Of a stretch of 64,000 nucleotides of DNA, positions 50,872 to 60,093 are shown piece by piece. The translations under genes were made by a program, and so were the position numbers. Below the pieces are notes generated by a model. The model worked only from the letters and a program-made list of their open reading frames with translations. It had not been told where the DNA came from and did not search any database. Origin of the DNA: Pseudomonas putida. GTDB lineage: Bacteria; Pseudomonadota; Gammaproteobacteria; Pseudomonadales; Pseudomonadaceae. The stretch spans positions 3,472,501 to 3,536,500 of the forward strand of contig CP124529.1 in assembly GCA_029953615.1 (NCBI GenBank), in the 5' to 3' direction. How positions within the stretch are numbered: the first letter of the stretch is position 1; each line of letters begins with the position of its first letter.

Positions 50872-51279
50872 ATGACTACCCGAGACCAGGAAATCCAGCG
50901 CCGCACCGAGTTGTCGGTGACCCGCGTGACCAAGGCGGTGTTCCCCAACACCACCAACCACCACAACACCTTGTTCGGCGGCACCGCCCTGGCGTGGATG
51001 GACGAGGTGTCGTTCATCGCCGCCACACGTTTCTGCCGCCTGCCGCTGGTGACCGTGTCCACCGACCGCATCGACTTCAAGCACCCGATCCCGGCGGGTT
51101 CGATCGTCGAACTGGTGGGTTCGGTCATAAAGGTAGGTAACACCAGCTTGCAGGTGCAGGTGGATGTGTTCGTCGAGAACATGTACCTGGATGGGCGCGA
51201 GCGGGCGATCCACGGGGTGTTCAGCTTCGTTGCCATCGACGAGGACAAGCGCCCGGTGCCTGTTTTGCCGCAGATCTGA
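50872..51279 (+). CDS. Acyl-CoA thioesterase, HotDog fold (YciA-like)
   Basis: A 135-residue cytoplasmic protein starting MTTRDQEIQRRTELSVTRVTKAVFP. The HotDog signature NTLFGGTALAWMDEVSFIAATRF (catalytic Asp in WMDE) and the RIDFKHPIPAGSIVEL strand are those of the ACOT/YciA family, which hydrolyse short to long acyl-CoAs. The frame is open back into the rplS terminator, but ATG 50872 gives the family start. Confidence 0.92.
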   Translation: MTTRDQEIQRRTELSVTRVTKAVFPNTTNHHNTLFGGTALAWMDEVSFIAATRFCRLPLVTVSTDRIDFKHPIPAGSIVELVGSVIKVGNTSLQVQVDVFVENMYLDGRERAIHGVFSFVAIDEDKRPVPVLPQI

Positions 51280-51287
51280 TTACTCCT

Positions 51288-51390
51288 GTACTGGCCCTAT
51301 CGCCGGCAAGCCAGCTCCCACAGGTACTGCACAGTATTCATGCCTGTGGGGTTCCTGTGGGGGCTGGCTTGCCGGCGATAGGGCCAGTAC
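51288..51390. repeat. REP-like doublet, GCTGGCTTGCCGGCGA variant
   Basis: Near-perfect long inverted repeat: ACTGGCCCTATCGCCGGCAA...CCAGCTCCCACAGG against CCTGTGGGGGCTGGCTTGCC...GATAGGGCCAGT. Confidence 0.9.
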
Positions 51391-51450
51391 AGACAACCCC
51401 CAAGCTGCTGTGAAACACTAGCCCCACCTTCAACACCCAGCAGCCCCCGA

Positions 51451-52347
51451 ATGCCCGCCCTAGACCACCCCCTGATCGACCAGTTCCTCGACGCCCTGTG
51501 GCTCGAAAAGGGCCTGTCCGACAACACCCGCGTGTCCTACCGCAGCGACCTGGCCCTGTTCAACGGCTGGTTGCAGGAACACGGCGTCAGCTTGCCCGAC
51601 GCCGGCCGCGAGCTGATTCTCGACCACCTGGCCTGGCGCCTCGACCAAGGCTACAAGCCACGCTCCACGGCACGCTTCCTGTCCGGCTTGCGCGGCTTTT
51701 TCCGCTACCTGCTGCGGGAAAAACGGGTAGCCATCGACCCGACCCTGCAGGTCGAGATGCCGCAACTGGGCAAGCCACTGCCCAAGTCGTTGTCCGAAGC
51801 TGACGTCGAAGCGTTGTTGCAGGCCCCGGACCTGGGCGAAGCCATCGGCCAGCGTGATCGCGCCATGCTCGAAGTGCTCTACGCCTGCGGCCTGCGAGTC
51901 ACCGAGCTGGTCAGCCTGGCCCTTGACCAGGTCAACTTGCGCCAGGGTGTGCTGCGAGTGATGGGCAAGGGCAGCAAGGAGCGCCTGGTGCCCATGGGGG
52001 AAGAGGCGGTGCTGTGGTTGCAGCGCTACCTGCGCGATGGCCGCGCCGAACTGCTCAATGGCCGCCCCAGCGACGTCTTGTTTCCCAGCCTGCGCGGTGA
52101 GCAGATGACCCGCCAGACCTTCTGGCATCGCATCAAGCACCATGCCCGGGTCGCCGGCATCGACAAACCGCTGTCGCCGCATACCCTGCGCCATGCCTTC
52201 GCCACTCATCTGCTAAACCATGGTGCCGACCTGCGTGTGGTGCAGATGCTGCTGGGTCACAGTGACTTGTCAACCACACAGATCTACACCCATGTCGCCA
52301 AGGCCCGCCTGCAGCAACTGCATGCCCAGCACCACCCGCGTGGATGA
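51451..52347 (+). CDS. xerD: Site-specific tyrosine recombinase XerD
   Basis: With XerC resolves chromosome dimers at dif, activated by FtsK. The 298-residue protein has an N-terminal SAM-like DNA-binding domain and the catalytic core with Arg149 (GLRVTEL), Lys173 (GKGSKER), His244 and Arg247 (SPHTLRHAFATH), His270 (LLGHSD) and the nucleophile Tyr279 (TQIYTHV). All six are intact. A housekeeping copy beside dsbC, not a mobile-element integrase. Confidence 0.96.
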   Translation: MPALDHPLIDQFLDALWLEKGLSDNTRVSYRSDLALFNGWLQEHGVSLPDAGRELILDHLAWRLDQGYKPRSTARFLSGLRGFFRYLLREKRVAIDPTLQVEMPQLGKPLPKSLSEADVEALLQAPDLGEAIGQRDRAMLEVLYACGLRVTELVSLALDQVNLRQGVLRVMGKGSKERLVPMGEEAVLWLQRYLRDGRAELLNGRPSDVLFPSLRGEQMTRQTFWHRIKHHARVAGIDKPLSPHTLRHAFATHLLNHGADLRVVQMLLGHSDLSTTQIYTHVAKARLQQLHAQHHPRG

Positions 52348-52500
52348 ATGTTTTTCATGTTCCGCCGACTGGTCCTTGCAAGGCCCTTCACCGGCGGTGT
52401 GATGTGGTAGGCTTGGGCGGTTTGCACCAAGGGCCGCACGGTCACCGCGTATTTTCCGCAAGTGACGCCCTCCGGCCCCTGTCCGCCTTCAGGAGTTCCC

Positions 52501-53244
52501 ATGCGCGTGACCCAGTTTTTCGCCGCCGCCGCGTTGGCGCTGGCCAGTACCTTTGCCGTTGCCGCGGCAACCGACAGCAATACCGCTGCCGAGCAGGCTA
52601 TCCGTAAGTCGTTGCAGAACCTCGAGCTTGAAGTGCCCGTCGAAAGCGTGGCCAGCAGCCCGGTCAGCGGCCTGTATGAAGTCAAGCTGCAGGGCGGCCG
52701 TGTGCTGTATGCCAGCGGCGACGGCCAGTTCGTGATGCAGGGCTACCTGTTCCAGATCCAGGACGGCAAGCCGGTCAACCTCACCGAGAAGACCGAGCGC
52801 CTGGGCATTGCCAAGCTCATCAACGGCATTCCAGCTGCCGAGATGGTGGTTTATCCTGCCAAGGGCGAGACCAAATCGCACATTACCGTGTTTACCGACA
52901 CCACCTGCCCGTACTGCCACAAGCTGCACGCCGAAGTGCCCGAACTCAACCGCCGCGGTATCGAAGTGCGCTATGTCGCCTTCCCGCGCCAGGGCCTCGG
53001 TTCGCCGGGTGACCAGCAGTTGCAGGCCGTCTGGTGTTCCAGCGACCGCCGTGCGGCGATGGACAAGATGGTCGAGGGTGAGGAAATCAAGGCCGCCAAG
53101 TGCGCCAACCCGGTCAGCAAGCAGTTCCAGCTGGGCCAGTCGATCGGCGTCAACGGCACGCCGGCGATCGTCCTTGAAAGCGGCCAGGTCATTCCGGGCT
53201 ACCAGCCGGCGCCACAGGTCGCCAAGCTGGCACTGGCCAAATAA
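52501..53244 (+). CDS. dsbC: Thiol:disulfide interchange protein DsbC
   Basis: Periplasmic disulfide isomerase. The 247-residue protein has a signal peptide (MRVTQFFAAAALALASTFAVAAA), the N-terminal dimerisation domain, and a thioredoxin domain with CPYC in DTTCPYCHKLH and the cis-Pro loop NGTPAIV. Conserved second cysteine pair is also present (VWCSSDR...AAKCAN). AGGAG lies 6 bases before ATG 52501. The xerD-dsbC-hom-thrC order is standard in Pseudomonas. Confidence 0.96.
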   Translation: MRVTQFFAAAALALASTFAVAAATDSNTAAEQAIRKSLQNLELEVPVESVASSPVSGLYEVKLQGGRVLYASGDGQFVMQGYLFQIQDGKPVNLTEKTERLGIAKLINGIPAAEMVVYPAKGETKSHITVFTDTTCPYCHKLHAEVPELNRRGIEVRYVAFPRQGLGSPGDQQLQAVWCSSDRRAAMDKMVEGEEIKAAKCANPVSKQFQLGQSIGVNGTPAIVLESGQVIPGYQPAPQVAKLALAK

Positions 53245-53327
53245 TCCAATTCAGTACGCCGTCGTCATGGGGTGACGGCATGTTTCACGGTCGGCATAGG
53301 TGCCGGCCGTACAATGGGGAGTTCACA

Positions 53328-54632
53328 GTGAAACCGGTCAAAGTAGGCATCTGTGGGTTGGGGACCGTCGGTGGCGGAACCTTCAATGTACTTCAGCGCA
53401 ACGCCGAGGAGATCGCCCGCCGTGCCGGGCGCGGTATTGAAGTGGCACAGATTGCCATGCGCTCGCAGAACCCGAACTGCCAGATTACCGGTACCCCCAT
53501 TACCGCTGATGTGTTCGAAGTTGCGAGCAACCCGGAGATCGACATTGTCATCGAACTGATCGGTGGCTACACCGTGGCCCGCGACCTGGTGCTCAAGGCC
53601 ATCGAAAACGGCAAGCACGTGGTCACCGCCAACAAGGCGCTGATTGCCGTGCACGGCAATGAAATCTTCGCCAAGGCCCGCGAGAAGGGCGTGATCGTTG
53701 CCTTCGAAGCGGCTGTGGCCGGTGGCATCCCGGTGATCAAGGCCATCCGCGAAGGCCTGTCGGCCAACCACATCAACTGGCTGGCCGGTATCATCAACGG
53801 CACCGGCAACTTCATCCTCACCGAAATGCGTGAGAAGGGCCGTGCCTTCCCGGACGTGCTGGCCGAAGCCCAGGCGCTGGGTTACGCCGAAGCCGACCCG
53901 ACGTTTGACGTTGAAGGCATCGATGCCGCGCACAAGCTGACCATTCTCGCCTCTATCGCTTTCGGCATCCCGCTGCAATTCGACAAGGCCTACACCGAAG
54001 GCATCACTCAGCTGACCACTGCTGACGTGAATTACGCCGAGGCCCTGGGCTACCGCATCAAGCACCTGGGCGTGGCCCGCCGTACTGCCGAAGGTATCGA
54101 GCTGCGCGTTCACCCTACGCTGATCCCGGCCGACCGCCTGATCGCCAACGTCAATGGCGTGATGAACGCCGTCATGGTCAACGGCGATGCTGCCGGCTCC
54201 ACCCTGTACTACGGCGCGGGTGCCGGCATGGAGCCTACCGCTTCGTCGGTGGTCGGCGACCTGGTCGATGTGGTCCGCGCCATGACCTCCGACCCGGAAA
54301 ACCGCGTGCCGCACCTGGCCTTCCAGCCGGATTCGCTGTCGGCCCACCCGATCCTGCCGATCGAAGCCTGCGAAAGCGCCTACTACCTGCGCATCCAGGC
54401 CAAGGATCACCCGGGCGTATTGGCCCAGGTGGCCAGCATCCTCTCGGAGCGTGGCATCAACATCGAGTCGATCATGCAGAAGGAAGCCGAGGAGCAGGAC
54501 GGCCTGGTGCCGATGATCCTGCTGACCCACCGCGTGGTCGAGCAGCGCATCAACGACGCTATCGTCGCCCTGGAAGCCTTGCAGGACGTGGTCGGCAAGG
54601 TCGTGCGCATTCGCGTCGAACAGCTCAACTAA
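53328..54632 (+). CDS. hom: Homoserine dehydrogenase
   Basis: Reduces aspartate semialdehyde to homoserine in threonine and methionine synthesis. The 434-residue protein starts at GTG 53328 (MKPVKVGICGLGTVGGG, the Rossmann motif), with GGGGAG-type site 8 bases upstream. The frame is open to ATG 53280, but that extension adds non-family residues. The catalytic domain and C-terminal ACT domain (HPGVLAQVASILSERGINIES), the site of threonine feedback, are complete. Followed 58 bases later by thrC. Confidence 0.95.
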   Translation: MKPVKVGICGLGTVGGGTFNVLQRNAEEIARRAGRGIEVAQIAMRSQNPNCQITGTPITADVFEVASNPEIDIVIELIGGYTVARDLVLKAIENGKHVVTANKALIAVHGNEIFAKAREKGVIVAFEAAVAGGIPVIKAIREGLSANHINWLAGIINGTGNFILTEMREKGRAFPDVLAEAQALGYAEADPTFDVEGIDAAHKLTILASIAFGIPLQFDKAYTEGITQLTTADVNYAEALGYRIKHLGVARRTAEGIELRVHPTLIPADRLIANVNGVMNAVMVNGDAAGSTLYYGAGAGMEPTASSVVGDLVDVVRAMTSDPENRVPHLAFQPDSLSAHPILPIEACESAYYLRIQAKDHPGVLAQVASILSERGINIESIMQKEAEEQDGLVPMILLTHRVVEQRINDAIVALEALQDVVGKVVRIRVEQLN

Positions 54633-54690
54633 CAATAGTGCCGGCAGGCCGCCAGCGCGGCCCCGGCCCCAGCATCGAAGGTTTGCACCC

Positions 54691-56100
54691 ATGCGCTATA
54701 TCAGTACCCGCGGCCAGGCACCGGCCCTGAATTTCGAAGACGTCCTGCTGGCTGGCCTGGCCAGCGACGGCGGCCTGTACGTCCCGGAAAACCTGCCACG
54801 CTTCACCCAGGAAGAAATCGCCTCGTGGGCCGGCCTGCCGTACCACGAACTGGCCTTCCGGGTGATGCGCCCGTTCGTCGAAGGCAGTATCGCCGACGCC
54901 GACTTCAAGAAGATCCTCGAAGAAACCTACGGCGAGTTCGCCCACGCCGCAGTTGCCCCGCTGCGTCAGCTGAACAGCAACGAGTGGGTACTGGAGCTGT
55001 TCCACGGCCCGACCCTGGCGTTCAAGGACTTCGCCCTGCAACTGCTCGGTCGCCTGCTCGATCACGTACTGGCCAAGCGCAACGAGCGCGTGGTGATCAT
55101 CGGCGCCACCAGCGGTGATACCGGTTCTGCCGCCATCGAAGGCTGCCGCCGTTGCGACAACGTCGACATCTTCATCCTGCACCCGCATCAGCGCGTGTCG
55201 GAAGTGCAGCGCCGGCAGATGACTACCATCTTCGGTGACAACATCCACAACATCGCCATCGAAGGCAACTTCGACGACTGCCAGGAAATGGTCAAGGCCA
55301 GCTTCGCCGACCAGTCGTTCCTCAAGGGCACCCGCCTGGTTGCCGTCAACTCGATCAACTGGGCGCGGATCATGGCCCAGATCGTCTATTACTTCCACGC
55401 GGCCCTGCAGCTGGGTGGCCCGGCGCGTTCCGTGGCGTTTTCGGTGCCGACCGGCAATTTCGGCGACATCTTTGCCGGCTACCTGGCACGTAACATGGGC
55501 CTGCCGGTCAGCCAGCTGATCGTCGCCACCAACCGCAATGACATCCTGCACCGCTTCATGAGCGGCAACCAGTACGTCAAGGAAACCCTGCACGCGACCC
55601 TGTCGCCGTCGATGGACATCATGGTCTCGTCCAACTTCGAGCGCCTGCTGTTCGACCTGCACGGCCGCAACGGCGGCGCCATTGCCGAGCTGATGGCCAA
55701 CTTCAAGCAAGGTGGCGGCTTCAGCGTCGAGCAAGACCGCTGGACCGAAGCGCGCAAGCTGTTCGACTCGCTGGCAGTGAGCGATGAGCAAACCTGCGAG
55801 ACGATCGCCGAAGTGTTCGCCGCTACCGGTGAGGTGCTGGACCCGCACACTGCAATTGGCGTCAAGGCCGCCCGCGAGTGCCGCCGCAGCCTGGACACGC
55901 CGATGGTGGTGCTGGGTACCGCGCACCCGGTCAAGTTCCCGGAAGCGGTGGAGAAGGCCGGTGTAGGCAAGGCGCTGGAGCTGCCGGCGCACCTCAGCGA
56001 CCTGTTCAGCCGTGAAGAGCGTTGCACGGTGCTGGCCAATGACCTGAAGGCTGTGCAGGGCTTTGTCAGCCAGCATGGTAATCGCGGCAAGCCGCTGTAA
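54691..56100 (+). CDS. thrC: Threonine synthase
   Basis: A PLP enzyme converting phosphohomoserine to threonine. The 469 residues start MRYISTRGQAPALNFEDVLLAGLASDGGLYVPE; the PLP lysine lies in GPTLAFKDFALQ, and the phosphate-binding and ATSGDTGSAAIEG loops are present. The class is the longer ThrC group. Pairs with hom in one operon. Confidence 0.97.
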   Translation: MRYISTRGQAPALNFEDVLLAGLASDGGLYVPENLPRFTQEEIASWAGLPYHELAFRVMRPFVEGSIADADFKKILEETYGEFAHAAVAPLRQLNSNEWVLELFHGPTLAFKDFALQLLGRLLDHVLAKRNERVVIIGATSGDTGSAAIEGCRRCDNVDIFILHPHQRVSEVQRRQMTTIFGDNIHNIAIEGNFDDCQEMVKASFADQSFLKGTRLVAVNSINWARIMAQIVYYFHAALQLGGPARSVAFSVPTGNFGDIFAGYLARNMGLPVSQLIVATNRNDILHRFMSGNQYVKETLHATLSPSMDIMVSSNFERLLFDLHGRNGGAIAELMANFKQGGGFSVEQDRWTEARKLFDSLAVSDEQTCETIAEVFAATGEVLDPHTAIGVKAARECRRSLDTPMVVLGTAHPVKFPEAVEKAGVGKALELPAHLSDLFSREERCTVLANDLKAVQGFVSQHGNRGKPL

Positions 56101-56119
56101 ATATCGGGGCCGCTCTGCG

Positions 56120-56146
56120 GCCCATCGCCGAACCGCGGCGATGGGC
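56120..56146 (+). terminator. Hairpin after thrC
   Basis: GCCCATCGCCG (56120-56130) / CGGCGATGGGC (56136-56146) with a 5-base loop, inside a larger GGGGCCGC...GCAGCCC symmetrical block. No U-tract. Confidence 0.55.
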
Positions 56147-56257
56147 TGCAAAGCAGCCCTGCTTCCCCGACTCTTCCCAGTGCTGCATCAGAAAAGTCCT
56201 ATTCAGATAGCCCAGCGCCAAGACTAAATTAGCCGGTCCTCCAACCAGGAGCGGCTC

Positions 56258-56674
56258 ATGCACCAGCCCTACGTGTTGATTCACCAGGCTCGCCCATCCC
56301 ATCAGATCCTCCTGCACCAGGCCCTCAACGCCCAGGGCATCTTCCATGTGCGCATCAGCGAAACCGGCGCGGATCTCGATGCCTGCCTGAATGGCGATCA
56401 CTGCCCCGATCTGCTGATCCTTGATCATGCCATGCCAACCCGGGCCGGACTTGCCGTGCTCAAGCAGCAGCGAACACGCGCTTTGCTGTTCGTGGGCCAG
56501 GCCACCCCAAAACGCCGCAACCTGGCCCAAGAGGCCAGAAGCCGCGGGCTGTGGGTGCTCGCCGAGCTGCCCTGGCCGCTGTCGATGCCACGCCTGCAGC
56601 GTGCCCTGCAAGCCATACAGGTGCGCCCCGGGCGGCGTATTCAAACTGTCACATCTGCCCAGCATGCTCACTGA
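56258..56674 (+). CDS. Degenerate response-regulator receiver-like protein
   Basis: 138 residues with the alpha/beta pattern of a CheY-like receiver and an Asp at the phosphorylation position (Asp56 in LLILDHAMP). The acidic pair expected near the end of strand 1 is absent (YVLIHQARPSHQ) and the conserved Lys after strand 5 is not seen (VLAELPWPLSM). It may therefore act without normal phosphotransfer. There is no DNA-binding output domain, and no kinase gene is adjacent. AGGAGC lies just before the ATG. Confidence 0.75.
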   Translation: MHQPYVLIHQARPSHQILLHQALNAQGIFHVRISETGADLDACLNGDHCPDLLILDHAMPTRAGLAVLKQQRTRALLFVGQATPKRRNLAQEARSRGLWVLAELPWPLSMPRLQRALQAIQVRPGRRIQTVTSAQHAH

Positions 56675-56753
56675 AGCGGGCGCGGTGTAACGAACTTTCC
56701 GCTGCGTCTGTTGGTCAGTTCCTCTATACCCCACCACGCAGCGAGTGATCCGG

Positions 56754-57035
56754 ATGGAAAGAATCTGCAGACTGCTCAACGAAGCCCTGACACCCTATCA
56801 GGCCCACCTCGGCATCGCCGATGCCCAGGGTAATCGCCAACTGACCGTTCACGACAGCCTCACCGGCATCACCCTGCGGCGCACGGTCAGCGAGCGCCAG
56901 TTGCAGGAACAACGCCTGTTGATCGACCTTGTGGATGGCCTGCACCGTGACCTGCAGATTGCCGAAGGGCGTTTGCAGCCCTGTGTGATCGCAGCCCTGC
57001 AGCAGCGCCAGCAACCCCACGGAACCTTTGCCTGA
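56754..57035 (+). CDS. DUF3509 family protein
   Basis: A 93-residue protein, MERICRLLNEALTPYQAHLGIADAQGNRQLTV..., matching the Pseudomonas DUF3509 family as I recall it: a small soluble alpha/beta protein of unknown function present in several copies per genome. The start ATG 56754 follows a weak GATCCGG site. Terminator at 57128. Confidence 0.82.
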   Translation: MERICRLLNEALTPYQAHLGIADAQGNRQLTVHDSLTGITLRRTVSERQLQEQRLLIDLVDGLHRDLQIAEGRLQPCVIAALQQRQQPHGTFA

Positions 57036-57127
57036 GTGGCTTATCAGAAACAGTAAGGGCAGCCAGCCAGTGCTTTGCTCCGGCGCTGGCAAGGCTGTCA
57101 CGGGAAGCCCCAAGGGCTTTCGCTTGG

Positions 57128-57167
57128 CCCCGGGCGTGTTTCCCCAGCGTCCGGGGTTTCTTTTTTT
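57128..57167 (+). terminator. Rho-independent terminator after the DUF3509 gene
   Basis: CCCCGG (57128-57133) and CCGGGG (57151-57156) with short inner pairing, followed by TTTCTTTTTTT. Confidence 0.8.
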
Positions 57168-57186
57168 GCTGGCTGGCACATATCCT

Positions 57187-57303
57187 TGTGGAGCGGCCTT
57201 GTGTCGCGATGGGCCGCAAAGCGGCCCCGGCAATCTTCGCTGCGAAGCTGAAAATGTGGGGGCCGCTACGCGCCCCATCGCGACACAAGGCCGCTCCTAC
57301 AGG
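57187..57303. repeat. Long inverted repeat, GGAGCGGCCTTGTGTCGCGA type
   Basis: Outer arms GGAGCGGCCTTGTGTCGCGA and TCGCGACACAAGGCCGCTCC with inner GGGCCGC/GCGGCCC blocks. The same family recurs at 63675-63794. It fills the space between the terminator and the end of the convergent gene. Confidence 0.9.
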
Positions 57304-57314
57304 TGCCGGGCAGG

Positions 57315-58190
57315 CTAGTGGTCTTCGAAGAAGCGCTTGCTCTCTTCCAGGTAGCTTTCCTGCAATGCCGGGTCCAGCCAGCGTGCATACAACGCCGGCA
57401 GCACATTGCGGCGCAGGGCAGGCAGCAGCTGGTCGATGTGCGCAATCGCTTCACGCCCCGACTCACTGTTCGAACAGCCTACATGCAGGAACTGGTAGCG
57501 GTTCACACCCTGTACAGGATGAAACCGGTAATCGGCCAGTGTTCCACCCTGCTGCTCGACCAGGTAGCGCACTTCGGGCCAGTAGCCGAGCACCATACGC
57601 AGGCGCCCCAGCTGTTGCATCTGCAACAGGTTGGCGGTGGCGTCGTTGCCATAGTGGCGGCTGAGCGCGGTGTCGGGCAACTGGCGCAGGATGGCGTCGA
57701 TCTGCGTGCCATAGCTGCGCTCGGCGACAACCCCCAGCTTCAGCGGGGTCTTGCTCAGCAGGCCATGCAGGTCCACCTGCTGGTCATCGAGGTAAGGCGC
57801 CACCAGCGCCTCGCTGTCCTTGCGCAGCACCAGGCCGCCACTGAGCACGCCCAAAGAGGGTGTGGAAAAGCGCACATACTCGGCGCGCTCCGGTGTCCAC
57901 AGCAGGGTCGGGTCACAGGTGAAACTTTTCGGATCCTGCAGCATCTGGATGCCGCGGGCGCGGTTGACCCGCACGATGCTGTGGTCGTACTCGGGCATCT
58001 GCCCGATCAGCAGCGGCAACAGCTGGTCGATAACCCCTTGGCCGGTTCCCGGTCCTTCGAAAATGGTGAACGGCGGCAGGTCACGCACCAGCCAGAAGAT
58101 GCGCTCCTTGGCGCTGGCAGGCTGCAGCAGCAACGCCGGCAGCAGCCCGCACAGCAGGGCCAGGTAACGTACGCAACGGGCCGCGCGCAT
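57315..58190 (-). CDS. Periplasmic solute-binding-like protein (TIGR02285 type)
   Basis: A 291-residue exported protein, start MRAARCVRYLALLCGLLPALLL (ATG 58190), signal cleavage near residue 28 (PASA-KE). The mature part resembles type 3 solute-binding domains: LVRDLPPFTIFEGPGTGQGVIDQ, ending FFEDH. TIGR02285 proteins are common in Pseudomonas and have no known ligand. No permease gene is adjacent. It begins 20 bases after the stop of the CoA-transferase gene on the same strand, so the two may share a transcript. Confidence 0.82.
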   Translation of the reverse strand: MRAARCVRYLALLCGLLPALLLQPASAKERIFWLVRDLPPFTIFEGPGTGQGVIDQLLPLLIGQMPEYDHSIVRVNRARGIQMLQDPKSFTCDPTLLWTPERAEYVRFSTPSLGVLSGGLVLRKDSEALVAPYLDDQQVDLHGLLSKTPLKLGVVAERSYGTQIDAILRQLPDTALSRHYGNDATANLLQMQQLGRLRMVLGYWPEVRYLVEQQGGTLADYRFHPVQGVNRYQFLHVGCSNSESGREAIAHIDQLLPALRRNVLPALYARWLDPALQESYLEESKRFFEDH

Positions 58191-58210
58191 GGACCAGGGC
58201 CGCGCCAGGG

Positions 58211-59410
58211 TCAGACCGTGCCTGCTGCGCGCAGGCTGGCGATGGCCGCGGTGTCGTAGCCCAGGCTGCCGAGCAGCGCCTCGGTGTGTTCGCCCAGCGC
58301 CGGGCCGACCCACTCGGTGGAACCGGGGGTGTCCGAGAGCTTGGGCACGATGCCCGGCATGCGGAACGGCTTGCCGTCCGGCAGTTTGCCCTGCAGGAAC
58401 ATTTCGCGTGCCAGGTACTGCGGGTCACTGAACATGTCCTCGGCCGAATAGATGCGGCTGGCCGGTACTTCGGCGCTGTTCAGCACCTGCATCAGTTGCT
58501 CCAGCGGCAGGCTGTTGGCCCAGCGGTCGATCACCCCGTACAGCTCGTCACGGCGCAGGTCACGGCCATCGTTGGTGGCCAGGCTCGTGTCGTCGGCGAG
58601 GTCGGTGCGGCCTATGGCCTGCATGAAGCGCTTGAAGATCGCATCGCCGTTGGCGCCAATCTGCACATGCTTGCCGTCGGCGCTGGTATGGATGGAGGAG
58701 GGCGTGATGCCCGGCATGATGTTGCCGGTGCGTTCGCGGATAAAGCCGAACACATCGAACTCCGGGACCATGCTTTCCATCATGGCAAAGATCGCCTCGT
58801 ACAGGGCCACATCCACCACCTGGCCCTGGCCGCCGTTGACTTCCCGGTGCCGCAGTGCCATCAGTGCGCCGATCACCCCCCACAGGGCGGCAATCGAGTC
58901 ACCGATCGAAATGCCGGTGCGCACGGGTGGGCGGTCGTCGAAACCGGTGATGTAGCGCAGGCCACCCATCGACTCGCCCACGGCGCCGAAGCCCGGCTGG
59001 TCCTTCATCGGCCCGGTCTGGCCGAATCCCGACAGGCGCACCATTACCAGGCGCGGATTGAGTGCATGCAGCACGTCCCAACCCAGGCCGAGTTTTTCCA
59101 GCACGCCCGGGCGGAAGTTCTCGATCAGGATGTCGGCATCGGCCAGCAGGCGCTTGAGAATCTCGCGACCTTCGGGGTGCTTGAGGTTTAGGGTAAGCGA
59201 CTGCTTGTTGCGGGCCTGCACGAACCACCACAGCGAGGTGCCCTCGTACAGCTTGCGCCATTTGCGCAACGGGTCGCCGCCGTCGGGCGATTCGACCTTG
59301 ACTACCTCGGCGCCGAATTCGGCACAGATGCGCGAGGCGAACGGGCCAGCGATGAGGGTGCCGAGTTCGACAACTTTGAGGCCGGCGAGGGGTTTGCTGG
59401 GCGTAGTCAT
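58211..59410 (-). CDS. CaiB/BaiF family CoA transferase
   Basis: A family III acyl-CoA transferase of 399 residues (MTTPSKPLAGLKVVELGTLIAGP...). The catalytic Asp171 in GISIGDSIAALWG corresponds to Asp169 of formyl-CoA transferase, which carries the covalent intermediates. The interlocked-dimer fold motifs GPFASRICAEFGAEVVKVE and NFRPGVLEKLGLG are present. Which acid and CoA donor it uses cannot be told. A regulator or dehydrogenase partner is not adjacent. Confidence 0.9.
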   Translation of the reverse strand: MTTPSKPLAGLKVVELGTLIAGPFASRICAEFGAEVVKVESPDGGDPLRKWRKLYEGTSLWWFVQARNKQSLTLNLKHPEGREILKRLLADADILIENFRPGVLEKLGLGWDVLHALNPRLVMVRLSGFGQTGPMKDQPGFGAVGESMGGLRYITGFDDRPPVRTGISIGDSIAALWGVIGALMALRHREVNGGQGQVVDVALYEAIFAMMESMVPEFDVFGFIRERTGNIMPGITPSSIHTSADGKHVQIGANGDAIFKRFMQAIGRTDLADDTSLATNDGRDLRRDELYGVIDRWANSLPLEQLMQVLNSAEVPASRIYSAEDMFSDPQYLAREMFLQGKLPDGKPFRMPGIVPKLSDTPGSTEWVGPALGEHTEALLGSLGYDTAAIASLRAAGTV

Positions 59411-59542
59411 GGGGCATCCGTGGCAGCTGGGCAGAGGCGTGGTTTTATCATAGGTCCGAAGCGGCAGATACTGCTGCGGGGCAACGAAGGACAGTATCGG
59501 TTAGACTGTGCCACTTTTCTTTGCGCAAGAAGCCCGTCGACC

Positions 59543-60085
59543 ATGGCCCAGCCGTCCACTACCTACAAATTCGAACTGAACCTGACCGACCTCGACCGCG
59601 GCGTGTACGAAAACGTCCGGCAGACAATCGCCCGCCACCCTTCGGAAACCGAAGAACGCATGGCCGTGCGCCTGCTGGCCTACGCCCTTTGGTACAACGA
59701 AAACCTGTCGTTCGGCCGTGGCTTGTCCGATGTGGACGAAGCGGCGCTGTGGGAAAAGAGCCTGGACGATCGCATCCTGCACTGGATCGAAGTGGGCCAG
59801 CCGGACGCCGACCGCCTGACCTGGTGCTCGCGCCGTACCGAGCGCACCAGCCTACTGGCCTACGGCAGCCTGCGGGTATGGCAGAACAAGGTGGTAGATG
59901 CCGTCAAGGGCCTGAAGAACCTGAGCATCGCTGCCGTGCCGCAGGAGGTGCTGGAAACCCTCGCCACCGACATGCCCCGTACCATCAAGTGGGACGTGAT
60001 GATCAGCGAAGGCACCGTGTTCGTCACCGACGACCGTGGCCAGCACGAAGTGCAGCTGGAGTGGCTGCTGGGTGAGCGCGGCTGA
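59543..60085 (+). CDS. yaeQ: YaeQ family protein
   Basis: 180 residues (MAQPSTTYKFELNLTDLDRGVYE...), a PD-(D/E)XK-like fold protein; E. coli YaeQ was once proposed as an RfaH suppressor. The ATRHPSETEERMAVRLLAYALWY-type segment (written here as RHPSETEERMAVRLLAYAL) and TIKWDVMISEGTVFV are typical. The open frame to 59420 lies across the divergent promoter region and was not used. recJ begins 8 bases later. Confidence 0.92.
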   Translation: MAQPSTTYKFELNLTDLDRGVYENVRQTIARHPSETEERMAVRLLAYALWYNENLSFGRGLSDVDEAALWEKSLDDRILHWIEVGQPDADRLTWCSRRTERTSLLAYGSLRVWQNKVVDAVKGLKNLSIAAVPQEVLETLATDMPRTIKWDVMISEGTVFVTDDRGQHEVQLEWLLGERG

Positions 60086-60093
60086 ACCACCCC

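Noticed and set aside
51451..52347. Integrase of a mobile element
   Set aside because: Sequence and the xerD-dsbC-hom-thrC context identify housekeeping XerD; no att-like repeats or cargo nearby.
53280..53327. Leader peptide or longer N-terminus of hom
   Set aside because: ATG 53280 is in frame with hom but adds a Cys/Arg-rich, non-family segment; GTG 53328 has a good ribosome site. No threonine-rich leader ORF was seen.
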